Part shown: one piece after another, positions 26,537-35,332 of the stretch
How the letters are laid out: every line of letters starts with the position of its first letter
Position numbering within the stretch: position 1 is the first letter of the stretch
From: CAZFJG01 sp964410915
Lineage (GTDB): Bacteria; Synergistota; Synergistia; Synergistales; JAFGMB01
DNA length: 64,000 nt
Reading direction: 5' to 3'
Assembly (NCBI GenBank): GCA_964410915.1
Contig: CAYPIU010000003.1
Location: 53,369-117,368 of the forward strand
Notes under the pieces: generated by a model
What the model saw: the letters and a program-made list of their open reading frames with translations, nothing else
Database searches by the model: none
What the model was told of the DNA's origin: nothing
Position numbers and translations under genes: made by a program

Positions 26537-27759
26537 TGAATGTACTGGAAACGGTCAGGATATCTATCCGTGCTCTGAAGGCGAACAAGACAAGATCGGC
26601 TCTTACCATGCTTGGCATAGTAATTGGAGTAATGGCGGTGATCATAATGTTTGCCGTTGGAAACGGCGCCAACATAGAGATCGCCGAGAGATTCGCCAGT
26701 CTTGGTACAAATATCCTCATGGTGAGGCCCGGAACAGGGAGAGGACCGGGCAGTGCAACGAGAGGGACAATAAATACCCTCGTTATCGGTGATGCCTATG
26801 CCATTGCAGAACACAGCAGCGCCGTCGCCTACGCCGCTCCGGTCTCGTATGGCAATGCCCAGATTGTCTACGGTAATGCTAACTACCCGGCCAGGGTTAC
26901 AGGAACTACACCGGATTATTTTGCTGTTCAGGACTGGGAGCTTGCTTCAGGAAGGGTTTTTACTGACCAGGACGTTCGGGGTGCAACAAAAGTATGTGTG
27001 GTGGGGCAGACAATACTAAGGGAACTTTTTGGCGGTCAGGATCCGGAAGGAAAGGTTATCAGAGTCAAAAAAGTTCCAATGATGATTATCGGGGTCCTTG
27101 AGGAACTTGGAGAAAGTTCCAGGGGTGATGATCAGGATAACGTTATTATTGTTCCTGTGAGTACTGCTTTGAGAAGGATCTTCAGTTCTCCCAGGCCGGA
27201 TAGTGTTGCAATGATATCCGTAAAGGCTGTAAGCGAAAATCACCTGGAGATAGCGCAGCAGCAGATCGAAAATCTCCTGACTGTTCGTCACAGAATAAGG
27301 CCTGGAGAGGAAAATGATTTTACGGTAAGAAACCTGACCCAGTTCATAGAATCAGCCAAGAGTGCCACCAATGTCATGACAATGCTTTTAATTGCTGTGG
27401 CAGGAGTGTCACTCCTGGTAGGTGGCATAGGCATAATGAACATTATGCTTGTATCCGTTACCGAAAGGACCAGGGAGATCGGCATCAGAATGGCTATTGG
27501 AGCTAAAAGAAAAGATATACAGCTTCAGTTCCTGGTAGAGGCACTTATTCTGTCAATGCTCGGAGGGATAACAGGTATTGTCCTTGGAATAGGTGGATCA
27601 TGGGTCATCTCCAGCGGCTTTGGCTGGACTGTGCTGGTTTCCCCTGATTCAATAATTCTATCCTTTGGATTTTCAGCATTTGTCGGTATTTTCTTCGGTT
27701 ATTATCCAGCCTGGAAAGCGTCTCTACTGAGTCCTATCGAAGCACTTAGACACGAATGA
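26533..27759 (+). CDS. MacB-like ABC transporter permease (FtsX fold)
   Basis: 408-residue permease: N-terminal transmembrane segment (TMLGIVIGVMAVIIMFA), large periplasmic MacB_PCD domain of about 220 residues, and three C-terminal membrane segments of the FtsX domain with the conserved GIMNIMLVSVTERTREIGIR segment. It uses mechanotransmission to drive export through the adaptor and TolC. It overlaps the ATPase gene by ATGA. Candidate substrates are macrolides, peptides, lipoproteins or toxins; none is indicated by sequence. Confidence 0.93.
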   Translation: MMNVLETVRISIRALKANKTRSALTMLGIVIGVMAVIIMFAVGNGANIEIAERFASLGTNILMVRPGTGRGPGSATRGTINTLVIGDAYAIAEHSSAVAYAAPVSYGNAQIVYGNANYPARVTGTTPDYFAVQDWELASGRVFTDQDVRGATKVCVVGQTILRELFGGQDPEGKVIRVKKVPMMIIGVLEELGESSRGDDQDNVIIVPVSTALRRIFSSPRPDSVAMISVKAVSENHLEIAQQQIENLLTVRHRIRPGEENDFTVRNLTQFIESAKSATNVMTMLLIAVAGVSLLVGGIGIMNIMLVSVTERTREIGIRMAIGAKRKDIQLQFLVEALILSMLGGITGIVLGIGGSWVISSGFGWTVLVSPDSIILSFGFSAFVGIFFGYYPAWKASLLSPIEALRHE

Positions 27760-28078
27760 TATGAAAAGGGAACAGGAAAAGGAAGGGTCTTTGTACTGTT
27801 ATGACCTGGTACAAAATAAGATTTAAAAAATATTAAAAATGTTATTCTCTGATCCTGATTGAACTGGTGAAAACTTTGCGAAAATAAGTTCAGGGTTAAT
27901 CCGGGTCTTGAATAAAAATGATCTCTGAACTGTTTTGAAACAAAGAAAATGTTTTGCCCACCCGTTTGTATTTCTGAGATATGAATTGTTCTTGATATCC
28001 TAAATGATCTACAATGATTGATGGGAGACCTTGAACACAGCAATGTAACTTGTCGTCCCATGAAGGAGGTAGACCTTA
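27760..28078. other. Intergenic region after the efflux operon
   Basis: No gene seen. A short inverted repeat TTTGTAC/GTACAAA lies near 27790-27815. A weak promoter-like pair TTGTTC (27986-27991) and TACAAT (28010-28015) with 18-base spacing precedes the next gene, whose AAGGAGG site is near 28062. Confidence 0.4.
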
Positions 28079-29413
28079 ATGACATCTCAAGTTGAGGGGA
28101 AAAAAGATAACGGAGAAATGCTTCTGACCCTTCATATAACAGACCCGGTCGTGGTGGAGTATCTTCAGGATTTCCCCGAGGATGAAAGATCTGCAAAAGC
28201 AGGTGAAGCTATAAAGGTCGGGGTAATTGCCATACAATCAGCCTCTCCAACCCTTGATACCAGGGTTGTGGAGAAAAAATTCAGAGAAGTTGAGGAAGAC
28301 CTGAAAAGTAACGTGGAATATTTCAGGAAAGAGATCCAGGAAAGAATGCAGGAATATTTCAAAACAGACAACGGTTCGGTTCCTCTTTTTATTGAAAAGC
28401 ACTTTGGAGAGGATGGCAAAGTTTCCAGGATACTTGAGAACTATTTCAGTTCCGAGAAGGGAAAACTGGTGAATATACTTGAAGGTGAAGTAGGTCCCGA
28501 GAGCTATATCGGTCGCCAGATGGATCCCCTTAACAGGCAGGGACTGGTCACAAGGCTTGAAAAAGCAGTGGATGAGATTCTTAGGGAGAATTCACGTCAG
28601 ATCCTTTCATCCTTTTCTCTGGACGAGGAAGACAGTTCTTTAAGCCGGCTTAAACGAAGCATCCGTGAGGAGATAGAAAAACTTCAGAAGATAACTGTAG
28701 ACCATTATAGCGAGATAAGGGAGATACTTGGTACAGAAAAAGGCAGATCTGAAGAGGCGATCAGGGGAACCAGCAAAGGTCATGATTTTGAAAACTGCCT
28801 CTACGAGTATCTAGCTTCTCTCTCAAGGCAGCTGGATGATGATTCCGAAAATGTTTCAGGTTTAAAGGGTCTTGTTGCATATGAAAAGGTTGGGGATTAC
28901 ATAGCAAGACTTGGAGAAACAAGCCGTGCTCCAGGTAAGGTTATAGTTTTTGAGGCAAAAAAAGCAGCCAGTTATAACATGAAGAAAACTCTGGATGAGC
29001 TTGACAGGGCGAAGAAGAACAGAGGGGCAGAGATCGGTATTTTTCTTTTCTGCAAAGGGTATGAACCGATAGAAGCAGGTGATTTTTACAGACGTGGAAA
29101 TGATTTCATCGTTACAGTTGATGAAAAAAAGCTGATGGACGGTGAGCAACTTCTTTTTCTTGAGGCTGCTTACAGGATCGCCCGTACTCTCATAGCAGCG
29201 AGATCAAGGGAAGAGGAGAAAAAGACAGTTGATCCTGAATATATAAATGCGGAACTCGAAAATATTACTACCGCAATGAAAAATGCTTCCGACATATATA
29301 CAAAGGCAAGTACTATTCGTAACAGTGCTGATTCCATCGATAAGACCCTCAACAAGGTAATTGACAAGATCCAGCTTCACCTTGCAAATATTGGTGCCCA
29401 TTTGCCATCATGA
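28079..29413 (+). CDS. Coiled-coil protein with PD-(D/E)XK-nuclease-like core
   Basis: 444-residue soluble protein that I do not assign to a characterised family. Residues about 60-230 are strongly helical and charged, with likely coiled coil. Residues 233-350 contain KGHDFENCLYEYL (Glu238), VGDY (Asp273) and VIVFEAKK (Glu292, Lys294), the order and spacing of a PD-(D/E)XK site, followed by a helix (KKTLDELDRAKKN) and a strand GIFLFC, resembling DUF2130/RmuC-like domains. A second helical tail (about 385-440) ends the protein. AAGGAGG supports the ATG. It is a single-gene unit ended by a strong terminator. A DNA-processing or defence role is inference only. Confidence 0.75.
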   Translation: MTSQVEGKKDNGEMLLTLHITDPVVVEYLQDFPEDERSAKAGEAIKVGVIAIQSASPTLDTRVVEKKFREVEEDLKSNVEYFRKEIQERMQEYFKTDNGSVPLFIEKHFGEDGKVSRILENYFSSEKGKLVNILEGEVGPESYIGRQMDPLNRQGLVTRLEKAVDEILRENSRQILSSFSLDEEDSSLSRLKRSIREEIEKLQKITVDHYSEIREILGTEKGRSEEAIRGTSKGHDFENCLYEYLASLSRQLDDDSENVSGLKGLVAYEKVGDYIARLGETSRAPGKVIVFEAKKAASYNMKKTLDELDRAKKNRGAEIGIFLFCKGYEPIEAGDFYRRGNDFIVTVDEKKLMDGEQLLFLEAAYRIARTLIAARSREEEKKTVDPEYINAELENITTAMKNASDIYTKASTIRNSADSIDKTLNKVIDKIQLHLANIGAHLPS

Positions 29414-29443
29414 GTTCTCCTTATAACCGAAAATCTGTTTTTG

Positions 29444-29488
29444 AACTGCCCTCTCGGACTTAAAGAAGGTCCTTGAGGGCAGTTTTTT
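29444..29488 (+). terminator. Rho-independent terminator after the coiled-coil protein gene
   Basis: AACTGCCCTC (29444-29453) pairs with GAGGGCAGTT (29475-29484). An inner GGAC/GTCC helix extends the stem, and six Ts follow. Confidence 0.88.
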
Positions 29489-29527
29489 AATTGACACGAA
29501 GGATCATAAGTTTTATTATTATTTTTG

Positions 29528-29548
29528 TGATATAAAACATGTATATCA
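29528..29548. promoter_or_regulatory. Inverted repeat, candidate IclR operator
   Basis: TGATATA (29528-29534) and TATATCA (29542-29548), a perfect 7-base inverted repeat with a 7-base spacer, ends 27 bases before the IclR start codon, fitting autoregulation. Confidence 0.45.
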
Positions 29549-29575
29549 TATAATGAAACATCAGGAGATGGCTAT

Positions 29576-30349
29576 ATGAAGAGGGAAAATCATGTACAGT
29601 CGGTGATCAGGGCTCTTGAGATCATTGAATGTCTGAATCAGAAAAAGGAACTTGGTATAACCGAGGTAGCATCATCTCTCAGTCTTGATAAGAGTACAGT
29701 TTACAGGTTGATAAATACCCTCAGATACAAGGGATATGTAAAACAGAATCCCCTCAATCACAAGTATTCAAATACTTTCAAGCTTTTTGAAATGGGAACG
29801 CTGGAGGTGGACCGTACCGGACTTATCAGGCGGGTTAATCCTTATCTGGAGTATCTGGCAGAGAATACTAAGGAAACAGTCAATCTGGCTGTCCTTGAGG
29901 GATCCTCGATATTTTATGTAGACAAGATCGAGAGTACGGAAGTCATAAAAGCTGATCTTGGTGTAGGGAGGAGCTACCCTGCATATTCAACCAGCCTGGG
30001 AAAAGCAATTCTTGCTTTTACTCCGGAAAAGAAAGTGGTCTCTCTTTTCAAGGACCAGGAATTCAAAACCTTTACCTCAAACACGGTAAGTTCACTTGAC
30101 GAGCTTCTTGCACAGTTAAAAATGATCCGTAGAAGGGGATATGCCTATGATAACGAGGAGCTTATTCCGGGCCTTGCATGTGTAGCCGCTCCAGTAAGAA
30201 ATTATGAAGGAGAACCTATGGCAGCAATAAGCGTAGCTTTTCCGAGGTACAGATATCTTAGTGGTTCTGAAGAGGAGAACAGGATAATCGAACTTGTTGG
30301 AGAGGTCACCAGGAAAATTTCCGAGGAGTTCGGATTCAGTTCCTTCTAA
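29576..30349 (+). CDS. IclR-family transcriptional regulator (second)
   Basis: 257-residue IclR protein. The N-terminal winged helix spans about residues 8-70 with recognition helix LSLDKSTVYRLI; the effector domain carries ETVNLAVLEGS, YSTSLGKAILAF and CVAAPVRN. It is clearly paralogous to the protein at 11405 (shared KQNP, STVYR, GLACxA). AGGAGATGG precedes the ATG. The gene downstream, panB, begins 67 bases later on the same strand, so it is either co-transcribed or its target. Confidence 0.93.
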   Translation: MKRENHVQSVIRALEIIECLNQKKELGITEVASSLSLDKSTVYRLINTLRYKGYVKQNPLNHKYSNTFKLFEMGTLEVDRTGLIRRVNPYLEYLAENTKETVNLAVLEGSSIFYVDKIESTEVIKADLGVGRSYPAYSTSLGKAILAFTPEKKVVSLFKDQEFKTFTSNTVSSLDELLAQLKMIRRRGYAYDNEELIPGLACVAAPVRNYEGEPMAAISVAFPRYRYLSGSEEENRIIELVGEVTRKISEEFGFSSF

Positions 30350-30416
30350 AAGGACAAGTTTTGAAATACCAGGGCATTATTGAAAACAAAAAATAAATAT
30401 CAGGGAGGAATTTGAA

Positions 30417-31271
30417 ATGGCAAAGAAAAAAGGAAGACTTGATTTTATTAAAATGAAGAAAGCAGGGGAACAGGTTGCATGGGTTACAGCCTATGATTTC
30501 CCGACAGCTTCCTTTGTGGAACAGGCAGGAATGGACATGATCCTCGTTGGAGATTCTCTTGGAATGGTAGTTCTTGGATACCAGGGGACGATACCTGTAA
30601 CTATGGAGGATTGCATTCGTCATTCCCAGGCAGTAAGAAGAGGAGCACCTGACACTTTCTGCATAGGGGATCTGCCCTTTATGTCCTATCAGATCTCCGA
30701 TGAAAATGCAGTCTACAATGCCGGAAGGTTTCTTAAAGAGGCGGACATGGATGCAGTCAAGCTTGAAGGCGGCAAACGTATAATCTCCAAGATGAAGGCA
30801 ATTGCAGATGCTGGGATACTTGTAATGGGACATATTGGCCTTACCCCCCAGAGTTCAGGTGTTTTAGGCGGATTCAAGGCTCAGGGAAGAGATCCGGAGA
30901 GCGCAAGGGCACTGATCGAGGATTCTCTTGCTATCCAGGAGGCCGGAGCCTGGGCACTTCTTCTCGAAGCAGTCCCGCCGGAGCTCTGTCAGTTCATAGC
31001 GAAAAAGCTGGATATCCCCGTTTATTCAATAGGTGCGGGCGGTCCTTGTGATGGACAGCTTCTGATCTGTGGAGATATGCTTGGTATGTTCGAAGCATTT
31101 ACGCCCAAGTTCGTTAAGAAGTATGCCAATGTTGCCGAGGTAGAAATAAATGCTTTCAAGGAATATGTGAACGATGTAAAAACTGGTCAATTCCCCACGG
31201 ATGACCACTGCTACCATATTCTTAAAGACAGGGCCGATGAATACGAAAAAATGCTCAAGGAATTTGAGTAA
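30417..31271 (+). CDS. panB: 3-methyl-2-oxobutanoate hydroxymethyltransferase
   Basis: 284-residue TIM-barrel enzyme that transfers a hydroxymethyl group from methylene-tetrahydrofolate to 2-oxoisovalerate to form ketopantoate. All active-site residues of the E. coli enzyme have counterparts: Asp46-Ser47 in VGDSLGM, Asp85 in GDLPF, Lys115 and Glu117 in VKLEGG, Glu184 in LLEAVP. GGAGG lies 8-9 bases before the ATG. panC, panD and panE are not nearby. Placement directly behind an IclR regulator is unusual for a biosynthetic gene and raises the possibility of a degradative or specialised role. Confidence 0.92.
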   Translation: MAKKKGRLDFIKMKKAGEQVAWVTAYDFPTASFVEQAGMDMILVGDSLGMVVLGYQGTIPVTMEDCIRHSQAVRRGAPDTFCIGDLPFMSYQISDENAVYNAGRFLKEADMDAVKLEGGKRIISKMKAIADAGILVMGHIGLTPQSSGVLGGFKAQGRDPESARALIEDSLAIQEAGAWALLLEAVPPELCQFIAKKLDIPVYSIGAGGPCDGQLLICGDMLGMFEAFTPKFVKKYANVAEVEINAFKEYVNDVKTGQFPTDDHCYHILKDRADEYEKMLKEFE

Positions 31272-31280
31272 GTAAGAATA

Positions 31281-31328
31281 AAAAGAAATAAAAAGGCCTC
31301 CGGATCCGGAGGCCTTTTTATTTCTTTT
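31281..31328. terminator. 48-bp perfect palindrome, bidirectional terminator
   Basis: Bases 31281-31328 are a perfect palindrome centred on GGATCC between 31304 and 31305. The GC core is GGCCTCCGG, with A-rich 5' and T-rich 3' flanks on both strands. It separates panB from the convergent aldo/keto reductase and would terminate both. Confidence 0.9.
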
Positions 31329-31342
31329 AACAGGTAATGTTT

Positions 31343-32500
31343 TTAATTCTTTTCAAATTCCGGACCTTCCAGGTCTTCTGCAACATTCTCGAGCAGATCA
31401 GGTATTTTCAGATGTTGAGGGCAGACTTCCATGCACTTGCCGCATTTTACACAGAGTGATGCGTGTGCTTTTTTGCCCATTATTCCGCTAAGCCAGAAGT
31501 AATACTGGCGTTTTGGATCTTCCTGGCCCAGGAGATGATAGCGATTGTAGAATTCGAAACATGTGGGTATGTCTACCCCTGCAGGGCAGGGCATGCAGTA
31601 ACCGCAACCGGTGCATCCTACCTTTGTCAATTCGTGATATTTTGCCCCTGCCCGGCGGATCAGTTCAAGCTCATGGCTGGTGAGGATATCAACTTCTGCA
31701 TTACTTGCGGAGGCTATGTTCTCATTTAGCTGTTCCTCTTCGTTCATTCCGGAAAGGACAACTGTAACCTCTGGCTGGTTCCATAGCCATCTCAGTCCCC
31801 ATTCTGCCGGTGTTCTCTTTATTTCCGCCTCATCCCATATAGACTGTACGGGTTCAGGAACTGTTCTGACAATACTTCCGCCTCTGAGTGGTTCCATGAT
31901 TATTACACCCAGTTCTCTGGAGGCTGCATATTTGAGCCCCTCTGTCCCCGCCTGGAATTCGGTATCAAGATAGTTGTATTGTATCTGGCAGAAGTCCCAG
32001 TCAAAAAAGTCAACGATATCTTTAAAAGTTTTCAGGTCATCATGGAATGAAAATCCAACATTTATAACCTTTCCCTTTTCCTTTGCATCTTGAAGAAATT
32101 CAATTACCCCGAGTTCCCTGATATTGTTCCAGCTCTGCTTTGAAAGAGCATGAAGGAGGTAATAATCTATGTGGTCCGTCTGAAGTCTTTCAAGCTGGCT
32201 GTCCAGAAGGTCATACATATCAGATCTTTCCTTTACGAGCCAGCAGGGAAGCTTTGTGGCCAGTTTTACCTTGTCCCTGTAACCATCCTGAAGAGCTTTT
32301 CCTACAAAGGGTTCTCCCTCTCCATCATGATATGGCCATGCTGTATCTATGTAATTGATCCCTCTGTCTATCGCAAGGCGGACCAGACTTGCAGCTTTAT
32401 TCTCGTTGATAGTTCCGTCCTGGTTTCTGGGTAGCCTCATGCAGCCAAAACCAAGTATTGAAAGCTGATCACCATTTGCAGGCATTGTCCTGTAAAGCAT
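31343..32500 (-). CDS. Aldo/keto reductase with C-terminal 4Fe-4S domain
   Basis: 385-residue fusion: an aldo/keto reductase barrel (GFGCMRLP near 15, NYIDTAWPYHDGE near 50 with the catalytic Asp and Tyr, DYYLLHAL near 110) and a ferredoxin-like C-terminal part with CTGCGYCMPCP and CVKCGKCMEVCP, eight cysteines enough for two 4Fe-4S clusters. This architecture is common in anaerobes; the physiological substrate is unknown. The ATG at 32500 has a GGGAGGAAG site; upstream codons are rejected. Convergent with panB across a shared terminator. Confidence 0.93.
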   Translation of the reverse strand: MLYRTMPANGDQLSILGFGCMRLPRNQDGTINENKAASLVRLAIDRGINYIDTAWPYHDGEGEPFVGKALQDGYRDKVKLATKLPCWLVKERSDMYDLLDSQLERLQTDHIDYYLLHALSKQSWNNIRELGVIEFLQDAKEKGKVINVGFSFHDDLKTFKDIVDFFDWDFCQIQYNYLDTEFQAGTEGLKYAASRELGVIIMEPLRGGSIVRTVPEPVQSIWDEAEIKRTPAEWGLRWLWNQPEVTVVLSGMNEEEQLNENIASASNAEVDILTSHELELIRRAGAKYHELTKVGCTGCGYCMPCPAGVDIPTCFEFYNRYHLLGQEDPKRQYYFWLSGIMGKKAHASLCVKCGKCMEVCPQHLKIPDLLENVAEDLEGPEFEKN

Positions 32501-32714
32501 TATTTCTTCCTCCCGTCGTGAAAAAATATATGAGTGTTTTTTTGTCAAACTGCTGATCAGGAAATAAGAGATGAAGAGAAAAGATATATCATATAGTTCT
32601 GCCACTATGACCCATATTTGTCAAGAAACGCAAAGGATTTCAATTTATATCCAAATATTTGTTGAGAGTTTTTTTACAATACTGTTATATAATTTTTCTA
32701 TCATAATAATCCAG

Positions 32715-32740
32715 ATATTATTGAAAAATTGCAATAATAT
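32715..32740. promoter_or_regulatory. Inverted repeat upstream of the DUF3795 gene
   Basis: ATATTATTG (32715-32723) and CAATAATAT (32732-32740) form a perfect 9-base inverted repeat, 11 bases before the CAGGAGGGAAG ribosome region. It could be an operator or an RNA hairpin; the AT-rich composition lowers confidence. Confidence 0.4.
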
Positions 32741-32760
32741 GATCAGCAGGAGGGAAGAAC

Positions 32761-33213
32761 ATGAAAAAAGCTGAACTTTGTGAGGCTATAGCTCCATGCG
32801 GGCTGGATTGCATTCACTGCCCTTTATACGAGAAGAACATAACTGATGAAACCAGGAAAAAGATGATGGCAAGTACGGGTCTCAAACCTGAAGAAGTTGT
32901 CTGCCATGGATGCCGTTCGGGGGAAAGGTCTCACATTTGTCCTTCTGAATGTGCCACCGCATCCTGTGCAAAGGAAATGGGTGTAGATTTCTGTTTTGAG
33001 TGTCCCGATTTCCCCTGTGAAAAGCTTAGCCCGGCTTCGGACCAGGCTGAAAGGCTCCCTCACAACCTTAAAGTCTACAATTCCTGCAGAATGGGAAAAA
33101 TGGGTGTTGAGAAATGGTTGAAAGAGGAGTCAAAAAGGTCCTGGGTCAGATATTTCAAAGGAAAAATGATAATGGGGAAGGGGCCTGTTTTAGAAACGGA
33201 TCAGAATAGCTGA
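32761..33213 (+). CDS. DUF3795-type cysteine-rich protein
   Basis: 150-residue protein with 13 cysteines: Cys7, 13, 17, 20, 48, 51, 60, 64, 69, 78, 81, 86 and 109. The N-terminal IAPCGLDCIHCP and the later CFECPDFPC match DUF3795, a family of unknown function in anaerobes, probably metal- or cluster-binding. GGAGGGAAG precedes the ATG. No operon partner is obvious; the next gene starts 121 bases later. Confidence 0.87.
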   Translation: MKKAELCEAIAPCGLDCIHCPLYEKNITDETRKKMMASTGLKPEEVVCHGCRSGERSHICPSECATASCAKEMGVDFCFECPDFPCEKLSPASDQAERLPHNLKVYNSCRMGKMGVEKWLKEESKRSWVRYFKGKMIMGKGPVLETDQNS

Positions 33214-33334
33214 AATATTAGTTAAGAAAGTTTCAAATGGAAAACACCGTCTCTTTGCCTGAATATATTTAAAATTCTGGAGTTGAAGGATACACTGTTC
33301 TTTTACTTTACATTGCCGGAGGTGTTCATCTGCC

Positions 33335-34540
33335 ATGGATATGATGCTTCAAAAGCTCGTAAGTAGTGTATCGAACGTTGAACTTGCTGAATTGACAAGC
33401 AGGTTGGTACAGATACCCAGCCACTGGGATGTGCCTTTAAAGGAGGTCGAAATAGTCAGGGCAGTAGCAGAATTTCTTGATTCCGAAAATATTCCCTATG
33501 AGCTACAAGAAGTGGAAGGAGAAAGATGCAATATCATTGCATGCCTCAAGGGGGAAGGGAGCGGGAGAAGTCTTTCCCTCGCCGGGCATCTTGATACTGT
33601 CCCTCCCTATAATATGAAAGTCGATCCCTTTGGAGGCAGAATAGAGAATAGCCGTGTATGGGGCAGGGGAACTGTTGACATGAAAGGACCAGATGCTTGT
33701 ATGCTTCTCGCCCTGGCAGCTTTCAAACGTTCCGGGATAGAACTTGAGGGGGATCTTTTCTTTACCGGCCTGCTGGCTGAAGAGACCAACAGTGATGGGG
33801 CAGAGTCCCTTATTGAATCCGGTTTCAGGACAGATGGAGTTATCGTAGGTGAACCCTCCGGGAGCTGCTATTCCATAGGTCATAGAGGCCTGGAGTGGCT
33901 TGAGGTGGAATTTTCTGGTAAGACGGCCCATGGAGGGGTACCAGATGAGGGTGTCAATGCCATTCTTCAGGCCACAAAGTTTATCACCAGGGTCCAGGAA
34001 AGGATAGTTCCTTCCCTGAGAGAACGCTATCATCCCCATATGGGACCATCGGTAATGAATTTTGGCAAAATTGAGGGTGGTCTTCAGCCCAGTACTGTAG
34101 CGGGGAACTGTATTGTTCAAATGGACCGCCGTTATCTTCCATGGGAATCTGTCGCTACTATCATGAGAGAATACCAGGACGTTATAGATGAGCTTTCACA
34201 AGAAGATCCAACATTCAAGGCAGAACTTCGTCTTCTTGATATAGGAATTATGAACAGGTATGAACACGTAGCACTGGAAACATCTCCTGATGAACCCATA
34301 GTTGAAGCAATAAAGAATGCCCTTTCCCGGGTACATGGAAAATCTGCTGTATTGTCAAACAAACATGGCTGGACTGATGCAGCTCTCTTCAAACACTACG
34401 GAAATATGCCAACCGTTGTTTGCGGTCCTGGTGACCTGGTAAGGGCCCATGGTCCAGAGGAATATATCACCTTCACTGAACTTGAAGAGGGTTTCAGGAC
34501 TTACCTCCTTGCTGTAATGGAGTTCTGCGGACTGGCCTGA
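33335..34540 (+). CDS. M20-family metallopeptidase (ArgE/DapE type)
   Basis: 401-residue zinc amidohydrolase. Metal-site motifs: AGHLDTVP, GRGTVDMKGP with the bridging Asp, LAEETNSDG with the catalytic Glu pair, GEPSG, and a lid-domain histidine in TAHGGVPDEG; the final ligand His lies in the RAHGPEEY segment. Family members act as deacetylases, desuccinylases or dipeptidases. The ATG at 33335 is preceded by GGAGGTG 12 bases upstream, slightly long spacing. It is followed by a strong terminator. Confidence 0.91.
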   Translation: MDMMLQKLVSSVSNVELAELTSRLVQIPSHWDVPLKEVEIVRAVAEFLDSENIPYELQEVEGERCNIIACLKGEGSGRSLSLAGHLDTVPPYNMKVDPFGGRIENSRVWGRGTVDMKGPDACMLLALAAFKRSGIELEGDLFFTGLLAEETNSDGAESLIESGFRTDGVIVGEPSGSCYSIGHRGLEWLEVEFSGKTAHGGVPDEGVNAILQATKFITRVQERIVPSLRERYHPHMGPSVMNFGKIEGGLQPSTVAGNCIVQMDRRYLPWESVATIMREYQDVIDELSQEDPTFKAELRLLDIGIMNRYEHVALETSPDEPIVEAIKNALSRVHGKSAVLSNKHGWTDAALFKHYGNMPTVVCGPGDLVRAHGPEEYITFTELEEGFRTYLLAVMEFCGLA

Positions 34541-34547
34541 AAACCAG

Positions 34548-34581
34548 AGAGGGCTGTCCATTTAAAAGACAGCCCTCTTTC
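34548..34581. terminator. Bidirectional terminator
   Basis: AGAGGGCTGTC (34548-34558) and GACAGCCCTCT (34568-34578) form a perfect 11-base-pair stem with T-rich flanks, between the M20 gene and the convergent C_GCAxxG_C_C gene. Confidence 0.88.
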
Positions 34582-34608
34582 TATTAATATGCCTTTTTAC
34601 GGATATTA

Positions 34609-35148
34609 TTAAATTCCTACTATGGAATTTGCAAAAGGATGCCCTGCTTCGAGTATTTCCACTGCTACTTCTGCGGCGATACGGGCAGCTTCCCCGCAGA
34701 CATTGTGACATCCCTCAGGTACTTCCACCATTATTTTGTGAAGTTCCTCTCTCTGTTCCTCCGAGGTAAGATCAAATTCCCTTCCAAAGAGTTTATTCAG
34801 GATCTCTCTGCAGATGGTGGTTCCGTATCGCTCTTCAAATCTGTCGTAAAACCTGGTGAAATACTCCATTCCCCTTGTTGCCTGATCCTTCATTTCAAGG
34901 TCGTCTCTTCCCGCCAGAAGGCCAAGGAACATAAGGCATCCGCTTACAGCTCCGCATACATTGCCGTGTCTTGCAACTCCGCCTGCGAAAGCGGTTGAAG
35001 ATCTGAGTACATCAGGGTCATGCATACCGAAGGCCTGCATTAGTGCCGAAAGAGTTGCCTGGCTGCAAAAATGGTAATTTTCCTCATTATATGTTGCCAT
35101 ATGTGCAGCTGCTTCAACTATTTCCTGGTAATATTCATCCATTTCCAT
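34609..35148 (-). CDS. C_GCAxxG_C_C family protein
   Basis: 179-residue helical protein with spaced cysteines in FCSQAT (about 28), GNVCGAVSGC (about 63-72), ICREIL (about 112) and CHNVCG (about 147-151), matching the C_GCAxxG_C_C family named for this pattern. The family is thought to be redox-active or cluster-binding, with no proven function. No signal peptide. It stands alone, convergent with the M20 gene and divergent from the MFS gene at 35333. Confidence 0.85.
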   Translation of the reverse strand: MEMDEYYQEIVEAAAHMATYNEENYHFCSQATLSALMQAFGMHDPDVLRSSTAFAGGVARHGNVCGAVSGCLMFLGLLAGRDDLEMKDQATRGMEYFTRFYDRFEERYGTTICREILNKLFGREFDLTSEEQREELHKIMVEVPEGCHNVCGEAARIAAEVAVEILEAGHPFANSIVGI

Positions 35149-35332
35149 GCCTCCAGTATTAGTATAAACTTGTCTTTGTATATTCTAACAGTCTTTTTCA
35201 GTAAGTGTCGCTTTTTGGATGGATAAAAAGGACTGTTCTGTTATGATACTTCATAATGCACTGTACCTGCCCCGTACGATCCGATGTTTTTTATCAGAAC
35301 CCGGGAGTTTAAGAACTGGAGAATCAGCCATA

